From NCBI RefSeq assembly GCF_000188155.2, contig NZ_KE124774.1:4046934-4110933 (forward strand): a DNA stretch of 64,000 nucleotides, given 5' to 3'. A program made the position numbers and the translations under genes. This document shows positions 45,315 to 53,501 of this stretch, piece after piece. This DNA comes from Methylocystis sp. ATCC 49242. GTDB lineage: Bacteria > Pseudomonadota > Alphaproteobacteria > Rhizobiales > Beijerinckiaceae. The notes beneath the pieces were generated by a model that was not told where the DNA came from, made no database searches, and saw only the letters and a program-made list of their open reading frames with translations. The stretch's first letter is position 1; each line of letters begins with the position of its first letter.

Positions 45315-45335
45315 GGCCCGGCGCAAGGCCGGGCC
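45315..45335 (-). terminator. Rho-independent terminator after the secreted protein gene
   Basis: GGCCCGGC (45315-45322) and GCCGGGCC (45328-45335) form a perfect eight-pair stem with a five-base loop; on the minus strand the stem is followed by CTTTTCG. It lies about 100 bp after the stop of the gene at 45435-46073. Confidence 0.65.
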
Positions 45336-45434
45336 AGTCCTGCGGAACGCAGTTGCTTGGTCAATTTGTAATTGGGTGCGCCACTCGCAACATACCGACC
45401 AGCGCCGGGCCGCGCGAGGACATACGCGTCCGCT

Positions 45435-46073
45435 TTACTGGACCGCCCTCGAGAGGCAAGATTGCGGCCCGGTAAGGTGCACCGTGTCGACTGTAACTTC
45501 ACCCTTGCCAATTGACACGCGCTGACCTGCAATGCTCGTCGCGAATTTGAGGTCAATCGTGAAGGTTCCGGGAAGCAGCTTCTGAATAGGCATGCACCAT
45601 TGGTAACTAAAGACGTTATTGTGACAATCGCCGCCGCCGCCGCCGCTATTGTTGCAATTGGTGGTTCCCGCTGCGGCAGGCACATGCAACATGGTGACCC
45701 AGGCACCCGGCGAACCGTCGCTTGCGGCGAGCGTTCCCTTCAAAGATGGCCGGCAAGCCGCGCCATCGATTCGGCAGCTCAGCCACAGGCTCGCTCCGCC
45801 GACGGCGCTTCCATTGCCATAGACGGTGACGAACATCGCGTTGCCCTGGCCAATGCCAACGGTGACGTTCTTGCGATAGAAGAGCGCTCCATCCGACCCC
45901 GCTATACCCGCGGTCAGGGCTGTGTTGAATTGGGTCCCATTAGTTTTGAAGAAGTCGGCGGACTGACGGAACAACGCGCTGCCCGCTTGCGCTTCGGAAA
46001 CGGCGATTCCAGCTCCGACAGAAACCAGCAATAGTGCTCTTGCGACATTCCTCAATCTAGCCATTCGATCCAT
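45435..46073 (-). CDS. Secreted protein of unknown function
   Basis: The 212-residue product has a signal peptide (residues 1-30, cut near AQAGSALF) and an all-beta-looking mature domain with GNAMFVTVYGNGSAVGGASL, three cysteine-bearing segments (LSCRIDGAACRP; TTNCNNSGGGGGDCHNN; WCMPIQK) and a glycine run. GGAGG lies five bases before the ATG. A terminator follows. It resembles neither pilin nor adhesin families that I can name. It stands alone on the flank of the IS3 remnant, and may be an extracellular or outer-membrane-associated protein. Confidence 0.62.
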   Translation of the reverse strand: MDRMARLRNVARALLLVSVGAGIAVSEAQAGSALFRQSADFFKTNGTQFNTALTAGIAGSDGALFYRKNVTVGIGQGNAMFVTVYGNGSAVGGASLWLSCRIDGAACRPSLKGTLAASDGSPGAWVTMLHVPAAAGTTNCNNSGGGGGDCHNNVFSYQWCMPIQKLLPGTFTIDLKFATSIAGQRVSIGKGEVTVDTVHLTGPQSCLSRAVQ

Positions 46074-46487
46074 TGCACCCTCCAGCTGTCAAGCTAATAA
46101 GAATGTAAACTAAAGCCTCTGGCGCTTGTGCGCCATAAGTAGAAACCGATAGTTGCATTCGGGGCCTTCATGGGCAGGAGTGAGAGATTGTCACGCTCTT
46201 TTGAGCCGGTTTACGCGCAGGCGTGACCGCGGCGTTCGGGCGGGTGTCATCGGGGCGTAGTGCTATATGCGCTTGTAAATTGCATTTAAGTCGGCATCGG
46301 CGTCGGCGCCATAAATTGTGGTTCGAGCTTTCCCCTAATAGATATCGCCAAATACTGATTGAAGACCGCGGGTTTCGTGGACGCCGAGGAGCGGTGCTTT
46401 GTGAGGCCGGAGATTGGTCTTGGCGAGACTGATATTCAACCGGGGATTAACGATCGCGGCGGTTTGGCTGTTAATGGAGCAAGGCTT
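46074..46487. other. Intergenic stretch upstream of the IS3 remnant
   Basis: About 410 bp without a convincing gene. Several short frames exist but none has a ribosome binding site and motif. Part may be further IS-derived sequence too decayed to name. Confidence 0.3.
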
Positions 46488-47017
46488 CGCGGACACGCCG
46501 AATGTGCTCGACTATCAATTTACCGCGGAGGCGCCGAACCTGAAGTGGATGGCCGATTTCACAGAGATATGGAAAGGAGGAAGGCCGGCTGTACGTGGTC
46601 GCTAGCATCGCCTGATCTCGCGACGAATGGCCGGTTGGTCGATGAAAGCCGATATGACCGTGCGGCTCGTCAGCGATGCGTTGATATTGGCGATCTGACG
46701 TGGCGCCAAGCCGGAGACGTTGCTGCATCAATCCGAGCGGGACGGCCAAATGTGAACGAGCAGTTCCAGCGGCTGATGGCCTATAAGGGATTCCTTTGTT
46801 CAATGAACTGATTCGGCAATGTTTGGGACAGTTTGGGGATCGAAAGCCTTCGCCCCGCTGGAAGACCGGCTAGGGAAGCAAGTCTACTGGACGCGCGGCG
46901 ACGCTCGCGCTGATGTAATCGATTACGTCGAGCGTTTCTACAACCTCGTCCGCGGGCCTTCGATTACCGGCCATGTCGGCCTGGTTTAATTTGAAAAGAA
47001 GGTGGTAGTAACCTAAC
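46488..47017 (+). pseudogene. IS3-family transposase (orfB) remnant
   Basis: A broken IS3-type orfB. One frame reads TPNVLDYQFTAEAPNLKWMA then DFTEIW (46494-46572), the family's start of the rve core (NR-x-F-x-A-x2-PN-x2-W-x2-DFT). A second frame has AGWSMKADMTVRLVSDALIL (the -GWSM- segment), a stretch with LLHQS and stop codons follows, and the C-terminal part reappears as RGDARADVIDYVERFYN (near 46910), ending in a frame with FEKKV near 47000. Several frameshifts and stops make it non-functional. Inverted repeats were not defined. Confidence 0.75.
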
Positions 47018-47291
47018 TCGGTGTTCATGAGGCCAGCGGCAGGTCATTTGGGCGCTTCTGTGCCTCTGGTTGTGGTCGAGATTGCCGCAACGCGTTTTCT
47101 CATCTAACCGTGCCGGGCCCCAGAATCACGATTAAGGGAAATGGACGGGGCTAAAGAGCAGTGCCCCGTAATCTTCTCTATAACTTGAGAATTAGCTTTT
47201 CAGTCAACACAGGCGACATCGGCCGCGTGGTAACGTATCTCCCTCTGCCCATCTCTGTGCTCGTGAACATCTATTTCCGGGGGGGGAGCAA
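47018..47291. other. Leader region of the secreted protein gene
   Basis: About 274 bp after the IS3 remnant, before the ATG at 47292. GGGGGGAGC lies five bases before that ATG. No other feature was recognised. Confidence 0.35.
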
Positions 47292-47702
47292 ATGCAAAGA
47301 ATACCCTTCGTCCTGAGCTCACTTCTTTTCTGGAGTTCGGCTCAAGCTGCTTGTGTCGCGCCTTTAGGAACGTTCATCGGCGCGGTTGCGGGGCCCACTA
47401 TTAATCGAGCGACAAAAGCTACCGTGGATCAAGATACGTCGTCTGTCAGCCTCACAATCAAACTGAACGGCGCCGGAACCATGACTCGGATCGGAAAGAG
47501 CGTTGCGGCAGGCAATTACGTGTTCTCTTGCAGCTTTACGACGGTGTCGTTCAATCCAGCTACCTGCATGGCAACGATAAAAACGAATGCGGGAGAAGTC
47601 TTCGAATTCACCGCGCCGGCGTCAGCCACTATCCTAACGGGCATTGATATCACACGGGGTCCGATCGTGCGCGTGGGCTTTGTCCGACTCGACAAGATTT
47701 AG
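47292..47702 (+). CDS. Small secreted protein, unknown function
   Basis: The 136-residue product has a signal peptide (FVLSSLLFWSSAQAACVAP; cut after AQA) and a compact beta-rich mature domain of about 117 residues, with TVDQDTSSVSLTIKLNGAGT and a small Cys pair (VFSCSFTTVSFNPATCMATI). GGGGGGAGC is a strong ribosome binding site. It resembles secreted proteins of unknown role. It is separated from a similar-style secreted gene (45435-46073, opposite strand) by the IS3 remnant, so the IS may have landed between two related loci. No family assigned. Confidence 0.62.
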   Translation: MQRIPFVLSSLLFWSSAQAACVAPLGTFIGAVAGPTINRATKATVDQDTSSVSLTIKLNGAGTMTRIGKSVAAGNYVFSCSFTTVSFNPATCMATIKTNAGEVFEFTAPASATILTGIDITRGPIVRVGFVRLDKI

Positions 47703-48103
47703 ATCTTTTGGCGCCTTAGGTCGCCGCCATTTGCGGGTAAGGCGCTATGTGCGAGGAGCTTCACAGCTCTTCGCTTGTTTCTGGGTCTCGCGCCTTCTCT
47801 CACGCGCAATCGACGGTCATCTGTTGGTCTCTCAGTTGACCAATAGTATAACAGCGGTTCAGCATAAGCTTCATGCCATTGTGAAGCTTGTGCAATCGGG
47901 TTGTCCCTGATGCCCGTGGCCCGCCGCCGCCTGACGATCGCGCTGAAAACGCCCTGCGCCCACTGCAAATTCATTCCGACGTGAATGCGCGTACGGGGAG
48001 GCGCAAATTATCGGGCAGTTAGGGAAGGGCAAGGGCAGTAGCTGATCGGCGTTGATTCAAGGCACCACATTGGCGTTTCCGCGGCGTTCTCGTCAACTCG
48101 AAC
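47703..48103. other. Intergenic stretch, nothing recognised
   Basis: About 400 bp between the secreted protein and the export lipoprotein, which converge here. No ORF with motifs or ribosome binding site was found, and no clear terminator. Confidence 0.35.
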
Positions 48104-49402
48104 TCACTGGCGTCCGCCGCCGCCTGCGCCTTGGCCGCCGCCCGCTCCTTGACTGTTGGCGATCGCACGCACTACGCGGGCGTTGGCGGCCGCCTGTGCT
48201 GCGCCGTTGTCGCCCGTGGGCTGAAGATATCGACCCGCAACCAAGCCTTGCTGTACGGGCTGTGAGGCCATTGATACGAGTTGCATTACTTTCGCTATCT
48301 CCGCGATCGGCGCATTTGAAACGTACAGGATATCCTTGTCGCGCATCTGGAATTTGCGCGCCGCGAGAAGCGCCGAGGGATCTCGCATATTCAAATGGTA
48401 GGCGACGGGGGCCTCGGATTTCTTGAGCAAATTTGGCTCTACATTGGGGAATTCGCTCACGAGGCTGACTGGCTCGTAACGCAGCACGAATACTCCGTCC
48501 GGGTCGGCGCGACTGTCTTCCAGCCCGCCCGCCTTGCCTATCGCCTCCTCGAGCGTGAGCCCGCGCGCGTCGAAAGTCAGAACCGAATTGGAGCCGGTCG
48601 CGCCAGCCACCGTGAAACTTGGCGGCGTTCGTTCGACCGTGAGAATGTCGCCAGGCCGCACGTAAACGTCTTCGCTGGGATTCGACAGGAGCGCATGGAT
48701 AGGCGCCCGCGCCGTTCGGTCGCCGCGCGTCAGGCTGACATAGGTCTCATGGACGGGCGAACTATAGCCGCCCGCCGCAGCGATGACGTCCATTATCCGC
48801 TCGCCTCGCTGTGAAATCGGCACGCGCGCGCCGTTGGCGACCTCGCCGGTCACCGTTACGGTGTTGCTTAAGTTGTTGGCGACGGTGACGATGGCCTGTG
48901 GTTCGATCGCCTTGCCGCGGAGCCGTTCGATGATTGCGGCCTCCGCCTGGCGCGAGGTCATGCCCGCGATTCGAATCGAACCGGCATAGGGAACATTCAC
49001 GGAGCCATCGCGGCGCACCACCTGGTCTGGAATGTTGGCGGCGCGCGCGCCGGAATTCATCGAACCGGCGTCCGCGGCCGAGAAAAGGCCACCCCCGGCG
49101 GCCTCCCAAACCGTGATCTTTACTTTGTCGCCAGCGCCGATGACCGGCGAGGCAGGCGGTCGATAGTCGCCGAAAAGCCCGCGCAGTGTCGGCGGCGCCC
49201 GGCGCGCGAGTATGGCGAGGGACAGTCCGTTGATTTCAACGAATGCGAAAGGCGGCCGGCCTTCCTCTACGGGCGAATAAACGCTCTTTACGAAGGCGTC
49301 GCGCGTTGGGCCGCTCGCCGGCGTCAAGCCGCAACCGGCAAGAATCGACGCTAAGGTGAAAACGGCGAGACCGTTAAGCCGAGATAGACCTGCGTCGACC
49401 AA
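48104..49402 (-). CDS. Wza-like polysaccharide export lipoprotein
   Basis: The 432-residue outer-membrane export protein has a lipoprotein signal (LAVFTLASILAGCGLTP; lipobox LAGC). After about 120 residues comes the Poly-export domain with VIGAGDKVKITVWEAAGGGL, then a first SLBB repeat with VTVTGEVANGARVPISQRGE and IMDVIAAAGGYSS, and a second with LEEAIGKAGGLEDSRADPDG and FVLRYEP. The start is a TTG at 49402 preceded by GGAG at five bases; the frame is open further upstream without similarity. A long Gly/Gln-rich tail ends it. It would export the polysaccharide made by the neighbouring enzymes (inference); no Wzc or flippase is in the window. Confidence 0.9.
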   Translation of the reverse strand: MVDAGLSRLNGLAVFTLASILAGCGLTPASGPTRDAFVKSVYSPVEEGRPPFAFVEINGLSLAILARRAPPTLRGLFGDYRPPASPVIGAGDKVKITVWEAAGGGLFSAADAGSMNSGARAANIPDQVVRRDGSVNVPYAGSIRIAGMTSRQAEAAIIERLRGKAIEPQAIVTVANNLSNTVTVTGEVANGARVPISQRGERIMDVIAAAGGYSSPVHETYVSLTRGDRTARAPIHALLSNPSEDVYVRPGDILTVERTPPSFTVAGATGSNSVLTFDARGLTLEEAIGKAGGLEDSRADPDGVFVLRYEPVSLVSEFPNVEPNLLKKSEAPVAYHLNMRDPSALLAARKFQMRDKDILYVSNAPIAEIAKVMQLVSMASQPVQQGLVAGRYLQPTGDNGAAQAAANARVVRAIANSQGAGGGQGAGGGGRQ

Positions 49403-49960
49403 ATTCGCTCCAATAATAACGCCGAACTCACAACGGCCAGCCAGTATAATAGGCCCAGTCTCTTTTTCATACTGTCGCACGCCTCCGCCCCTGGCGCAGA
49501 AACGTATCATTTTCAGACTGTTGCAGAAGCGCCACGATCGGCCTTGATCACCGAGGCGCCGATATACGGCGGCTCGCCAGATTCTGCGCCTCCCGCCTCA
49601 ATTTCAGGCGCATATTGGCGCTGCGCGTCGAATACGGGAGCTTGCGACCTTTACAGGGATGTTTCGCGCTCGCCTCGCGGCGCTGGGGCAATTGGTGACT
49701 TGCTACGGCGCCGCGGGCCGAAGGCGAAGCGGAAAAATTCGGGAAGGGCGTCCTCCGGCCTTGGCGCGGCGGTGTTGGCGCTTCTCGATCATGAGACGGT
49801 CCAAAGTCTGTCCGGACAGAGAGCGCTGAAGCGTCGCGCCCCAACGATTGAATTGCGGCACCTGGGTCGGCGCGCGTCAACGACGGCGGACTTGTCCTCG
49901 CGCGCATGGAAGTAGCCGCGCCGGAGTAGATTCGGCGAATTTGTATTTACCGAATTTGCT
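49403..49960. other. Intergenic stretch between wza-like gene and cytochrome
   Basis: About 560 bp with several overlapping short frames on both strands but no signature, signal peptide or ribosome binding site that I trust. Possibly the promoter of the export gene and decayed coding sequence. Confidence 0.3.
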
Positions 49961-50299
49961 CTAATGTGGTCTCCACCAATCGAACCATTTTGGCTCCCTG
50001 AGAGTGCCGATAGTCGCCAGATAGGCGGCGATATTGGCGGCCACTGTGGAGTTCGCCAGGGTGGAGAACGACCGCATCCCGCTGCTTACACTGCTCCCGT
50101 TTATTCCCGCCAATACGCTGTAGTAATCTGCGCGCTGGACATTTGGCCCCATTCCTCCGCGCGCGTTATTGCCGTGGCAACCATAGCAGTTGAGTTTCAG
50201 CCAGGCTCTGCGGCCCTCGGTAATCTGATCGGCGTCGGCGACCGTCATCAGGCAGATGGAAGCGACGGAAAATGCCATGACATGTCTCCATAGGCGCAT
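49961..50299 (-). CDS. Small c-type cytochrome beside the xoxF-like gene
   Basis: The 112-residue protein has a signal peptide (MAFSVASICLMTVADAD) and one haem site CYGCH at about residue 40, with the axial methionine probably in GMRSFSTLANSTVA. It is much shorter than the usual cytochrome cL (about 170-200 residues), so if it is the electron acceptor of the PQQ enzyme it is a reduced version. GGGAG seven bases upstream supports ATG 50299; a longer frame would start at 50323 and overlap the upstream gene. It ends the minus-strand xoxF-xoxJ-cytochrome unit. Confidence 0.8.
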   Translation of the reverse strand: MRLWRHVMAFSVASICLMTVADADQITEGRRAWLKLNCYGCHGNNARGGMGPNVQRADYYSVLAGINGSSVSSGMRSFSTLANSTVAANIAAYLATIGTLREPKWFDWWRPH

Positions 50300-50319
50300 C
50301 TTTTGGCTCCCTTTTTTCG

Positions 50320-51198
50320 TCATTGAAGAGATGGTTTGATCTCTGGGCCGGAACTCCCCGGAACGGAACTCTGATCAATCGTCGGGATTCCGGCGTCGTT
50401 CAGTATGACGGCTATCTTTTCCTGATTTCGGTCGAGCGCGCTTTGTAATTTGTCACGAAGAACTGCATCATCCTTGCGCACGCCGATCGCCATCGGATAC
50501 GCGAACATCAGGTCCGGCGACTGCGAATCCTGCAAGATTGGTTTGATCGCGAGACGATCTCCGAATTTTTTCCCGAAATAGCCCGCAAATGGCCCCCATA
50601 CAAAGGCGATATCGATGCGACTATCGGCGACCGCTTCTATTATTTGCCCCTGAGGATTCGCGCTGTTGTCCTCGGCCCACATCGGAAACGGCGTGATATG
50701 CTCATTGAATCCCCTTCGCGAGATTGCTACCGCCGGGGGCGTCGTCACGCCCTCGTTGCCAACCAATTGCAGACCAATCCGCGCGTCCTTGAGCCATGCG
50801 TCGTCAAATGACGAGAAGCCTCGACTGTCATCGGCGCGCATGACTGCAACATAAGTCGAGGTGAAATAGGGTCGCGTTGTGGCGACCATCGTCAGCGCGG
50901 AGGGCACGCTGATCACGACGTCGCACAGGCCGGCCGAAAGGGTGCGGCGTAAAAAATTCTTGTGTTCCGCAAACCAGAAATACTGCAAATTCTTGCCGAG
51001 ATCGGCAGCCAGCAGCTGGGCTATTTTGTTTTCAAAACCCTCGCCTGCCTGATTTGAATAAGGGAGATTCCCCGGGTCCGCGCAAACAACGAAATTCGGC
51101 GCTTCGCCATCCTGCGCCGACGCCTTCTCCATCGACCCGACCGTCAGGGCGAGGATTGCGAAGACCAACCAGCGTCGCACATGGATTTTCTCACGCAT
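50320..51198 (-). CDS. xoxJ: XoxJ/MxaJ-type substrate-binding-like protein
   Basis: The 292-residue periplasmic protein is of the solute-binding fold found next to PQQ methanol dehydrogenases. It has a signal peptide (LVFAILALTVGSMEKASAQD) and the family's start FVVCADPGNLPYSNQAGEGF (CADP-x2-LP(Y/F)SN). Other marks are CDVVISVPSALTMVATTRPY and GFENKIAQLLAADLG. XoxJ/MxaJ is thought to help mature or deliver cofactor to the dehydrogenase; the exact role is unsettled. It lies between the dehydrogenase and the cytochrome, the classical order. Confidence 0.9.
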   Translation of the reverse strand: MREKIHVRRWLVFAILALTVGSMEKASAQDGEAPNFVVCADPGNLPYSNQAGEGFENKIAQLLAADLGKNLQYFWFAEHKNFLRRTLSAGLCDVVISVPSALTMVATTRPYFTSTYVAVMRADDSRGFSSFDDAWLKDARIGLQLVGNEGVTTPPAVAISRRGFNEHITPFPMWAEDNSANPQGQIIEAVADSRIDIAFVWGPFAGYFGKKFGDRLAIKPILQDSQSPDLMFAYPMAIGVRKDDAVLRDKLQSALDRNQEKIAVILNDAGIPTIDQSSVPGSSGPEIKPSLQ

Positions 51199-51248
51199 CC
51201 TCGCCCCCGTCCTGACCAAACCTCATTGGATCGAGTAATCCGCTCGCC

Positions 51249-53168
51249 TCAAGGCAGTTTGAAAACGTGCACATAACCGCTCGTGGCGGCGACGCGCTCG
51301 GATTGCGGTTCATTTGCTCCAAGATCAACGGAAGCGCCCGCCAATGCCGGACCTGCGGTCGAGAATGTGGTTCCTGCAGGGCATGGTCCGCCGACAAATC
51401 CGCCATTGAGGAAGCCTATTCCCGTCGTTATGGCCACGCGCTGTTTCCCGTCCGGGCCCTTGAAAGTGATGGGTGCGGAGGCGATCCCGCATTCGAGCTG
51501 CTTTGAAAGCAGAAGCCTTCCGGTTCTGGCGTCTATGGCCTTGAATTTTTTGTCGAGGGTTCCGTAGAAGACAACGCCGCCAGCGGTGGCAAGCGCGCCC
51601 CCGAAGACGGCGTAAGGCTCCCGGATCGCCCAGGCTCGAACGCCTCTGACGGGATCGAAGGCGACGAATTCGCCCATGTTTCCGCCGGGCCCCGGCGAAA
51701 TAGCCAGATTTGCTCCAATCATCGGTGTGCCGGCAATATAGGTAACCTTGAAAGCCTCGTAACTCATGCACATGTTGTGCGCGCCAAAATAGAACAGTTT
51801 GGTGAGAGGAGAAAAAGCGGAATATTCCCAGTCTTTGGCGCCGATCGCGGACGGGCAAATGTTGTTGGTGACGACGCCTTCATGGGTAAGTTTGTTCGCA
51901 GCCACCCTTGGGAGGCCGGTGGTCAGATCAATACCGCTCGCCCAATTGACGAAGCTGAATGATTTGGCGCTGATCAGCGCGCCAGTGGCGCGATCGAGCG
52001 TGTAAGCAAAACCATTCTTGTCGAAATGAACGATGACTTTGCGAACGACGCCGTTGACGGTCAGGTCGACCACTGTATTTTCGTTGACGGCGTCATAGTC
52101 CCAGCTGTCGTGCGGCACCAACTGATACGCCCAGGCTGCTTTGCCCGTATCGGGATTACGCGCAAATATGGTTGCGCCCCACTTGTTGTCTCCCGGCCGC
52201 ATGTCCGGATTGAATGTGCCGGGCTGCGAGGTTCCGTAGAAAATAAGATTCAACGCCGGATCGTATGTGATCCACGCCCAGGAGGTCGCTCCGCCGTGAC
52301 GCCACATATTCGTGGGCCATGTCGAGACGCCCAGGTTTGCGCCCCGATCCTTTGCGAAATACGGGCGGAATGTCGAGTCGATCAAAACGTCGGTGTCCGG
52401 CCCCGTCGCGTACGCCCGCCAAACCAGTCGTCCCGTATTTATATTGAGCGCACGCACGGACCCCCGGACCCCCATCTCCGATCCGGAGCTACCAAAGATT
52501 ACCTTGTCCCGGACAACGATCGGAGCGGTGTTGAGGGTCTCGCCAAGCCATGGATCGGCTACCTTGGTGCGCCAGACTTGTGCTCCGGTTCTTGCATTGA
52601 CAGCAACGACATTGCCGTCGAGAAGCGTATAGATAACGAGCCCGTTGGCATAAACCGGCCCGCGATTGACGATATCGCAGCAGGTGAGTCCCTGGGAGAA
52701 CCCTGCCGGGTTCGGATTGAAAGTCCACAACGCCGTTCCTGGCCTCGACAGGCTCACAGCGATGAGCTTGTTGGGGAAGGGCGTCACTATATACATCTTA
52801 TTGCCGACCACGAGCGGACTGCCCTGGTGACTGCCCTTGGTTCCGGTCGGGTATGAAAATTCTTCGACGAGCTTTCCGGCGTTGAGCGGCGTAATATCGG
52901 TCAAGCCGCTGAATCTGGTGCCCTGCGGTGTGCCGCCCGCCGTCGTCCACCCCGCGCCCGTTTGAGGGAACGCCCGTTCGGCAGAGGCGCTCTCGACAGC
53001 CATGGTCTCGTCGCCGAGCTCGATCACATCCATGTCTTCGGCGCGGACCGGCGCTGCGAGAAGCGCCATGGCGATTGGAGCGAACAGGAACGATCGCAGG
53101 AAGCGAGCCTCGTTCAATGGCTTCGGAGCGCTTGAAAGTCCGATCTTTCTGGCAGCTTTGTTATTCAT
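51249..53168 (-). CDS. xoxF: PQQ-dependent alcohol dehydrogenase, XoxF (lanthanide) type
   Basis: The 639-residue periplasmic quinoprotein oxidises methanol or another primary alcohol. The signal peptide ends APVRAED. The vicinal disulfide is in GLTCCDIVNRG, the PQQ-stacking and active-site region is RPGDNKWGATIF, and the key site reads PHDSWDYDAVNEN: besides the catalytic Asp (WDY), the next position but one is Asp (D-Y-D), the mark of lanthanide-dependent XoxF; calcium-dependent MxaF has Ala. The start at 53168 has GGAGG upstream. It heads the unit with the XoxJ-like and cytochrome genes. The clade within XoxF was not assigned. Confidence 0.92.
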   Translation of the reverse strand: MNNKAARKIGLSSAPKPLNEARFLRSFLFAPIAMALLAAPVRAEDMDVIELGDETMAVESASAERAFPQTGAGWTTAGGTPQGTRFSGLTDITPLNAGKLVEEFSYPTGTKGSHQGSPLVVGNKMYIVTPFPNKLIAVSLSRPGTALWTFNPNPAGFSQGLTCCDIVNRGPVYANGLVIYTLLDGNVVAVNARTGAQVWRTKVADPWLGETLNTAPIVVRDKVIFGSSGSEMGVRGSVRALNINTGRLVWRAYATGPDTDVLIDSTFRPYFAKDRGANLGVSTWPTNMWRHGGATSWAWITYDPALNLIFYGTSQPGTFNPDMRPGDNKWGATIFARNPDTGKAAWAYQLVPHDSWDYDAVNENTVVDLTVNGVVRKVIVHFDKNGFAYTLDRATGALISAKSFSFVNWASGIDLTTGLPRVAANKLTHEGVVTNNICPSAIGAKDWEYSAFSPLTKLFYFGAHNMCMSYEAFKVTYIAGTPMIGANLAISPGPGGNMGEFVAFDPVRGVRAWAIREPYAVFGGALATAGGVVFYGTLDKKFKAIDARTGRLLLSKQLECGIASAPITFKGPDGKQRVAITTGIGFLNGGFVGGPCPAGTTFSTAGPALAGASVDLGANEPQSERVAATSGYVHVFKLP

Positions 53169-53501
53169 CGAATCAGCCTCCAAATTCACGAAATTTGCCT
53201 GGCGGCTCGACGGCGCGTCCGAAGGCGTCGGCGTCGGATGGCGCATTCAGGAGCGCGAAGTCTTTCGGCGATGAAATGCGCCCGGGCTGCATCCCGGTTT
53301 ATTTCGACAAGGCGGAAGCGGCGCCGCGCACGCTACAGCCTATATGATCGAGGTCGCAGGCGATCTTCCGCAGGACCGATGTCTGTACGCCGGCCTCTTC
53401 CCGGGCTCGCGCCGGGAAGAGGCCGGCTCAGTTACATTTGCCGGTTCAGAGCACGGCTGACCGCCGTGTCCGAACTTCAGGCCGCCGCGTGACGCCGGAG
53501 A
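53169..53501. other. xoxF upstream region with hairpin
   Basis: About 330 bp between the amidohydrolase stop and the xoxF start, both on the minus strand. It holds a strong 16-pair hairpin (listed separately) and must hold the xoxF promoter; no lanthanide-switch element is known to me to look for. Confidence 0.4.
53389..53427 (-). terminator. 16-pair hairpin between amidohydrolase and xoxF
   Basis: GCCGGCCTCTTCCCGG (53389-53404) pairs exactly with 53412-53427 across a seven-base loop. It follows the amidohydrolase stop by 75 bp and lies upstream of xoxF, so it probably separates the two transcripts. No T-run. Confidence 0.55.

Noticed and set aside
49544-49915. Plus-strand 123-codon ORF after the export lipoprotein
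   Set aside because: No ribosome binding site, no motif and low-complexity Arg/Ala composition.
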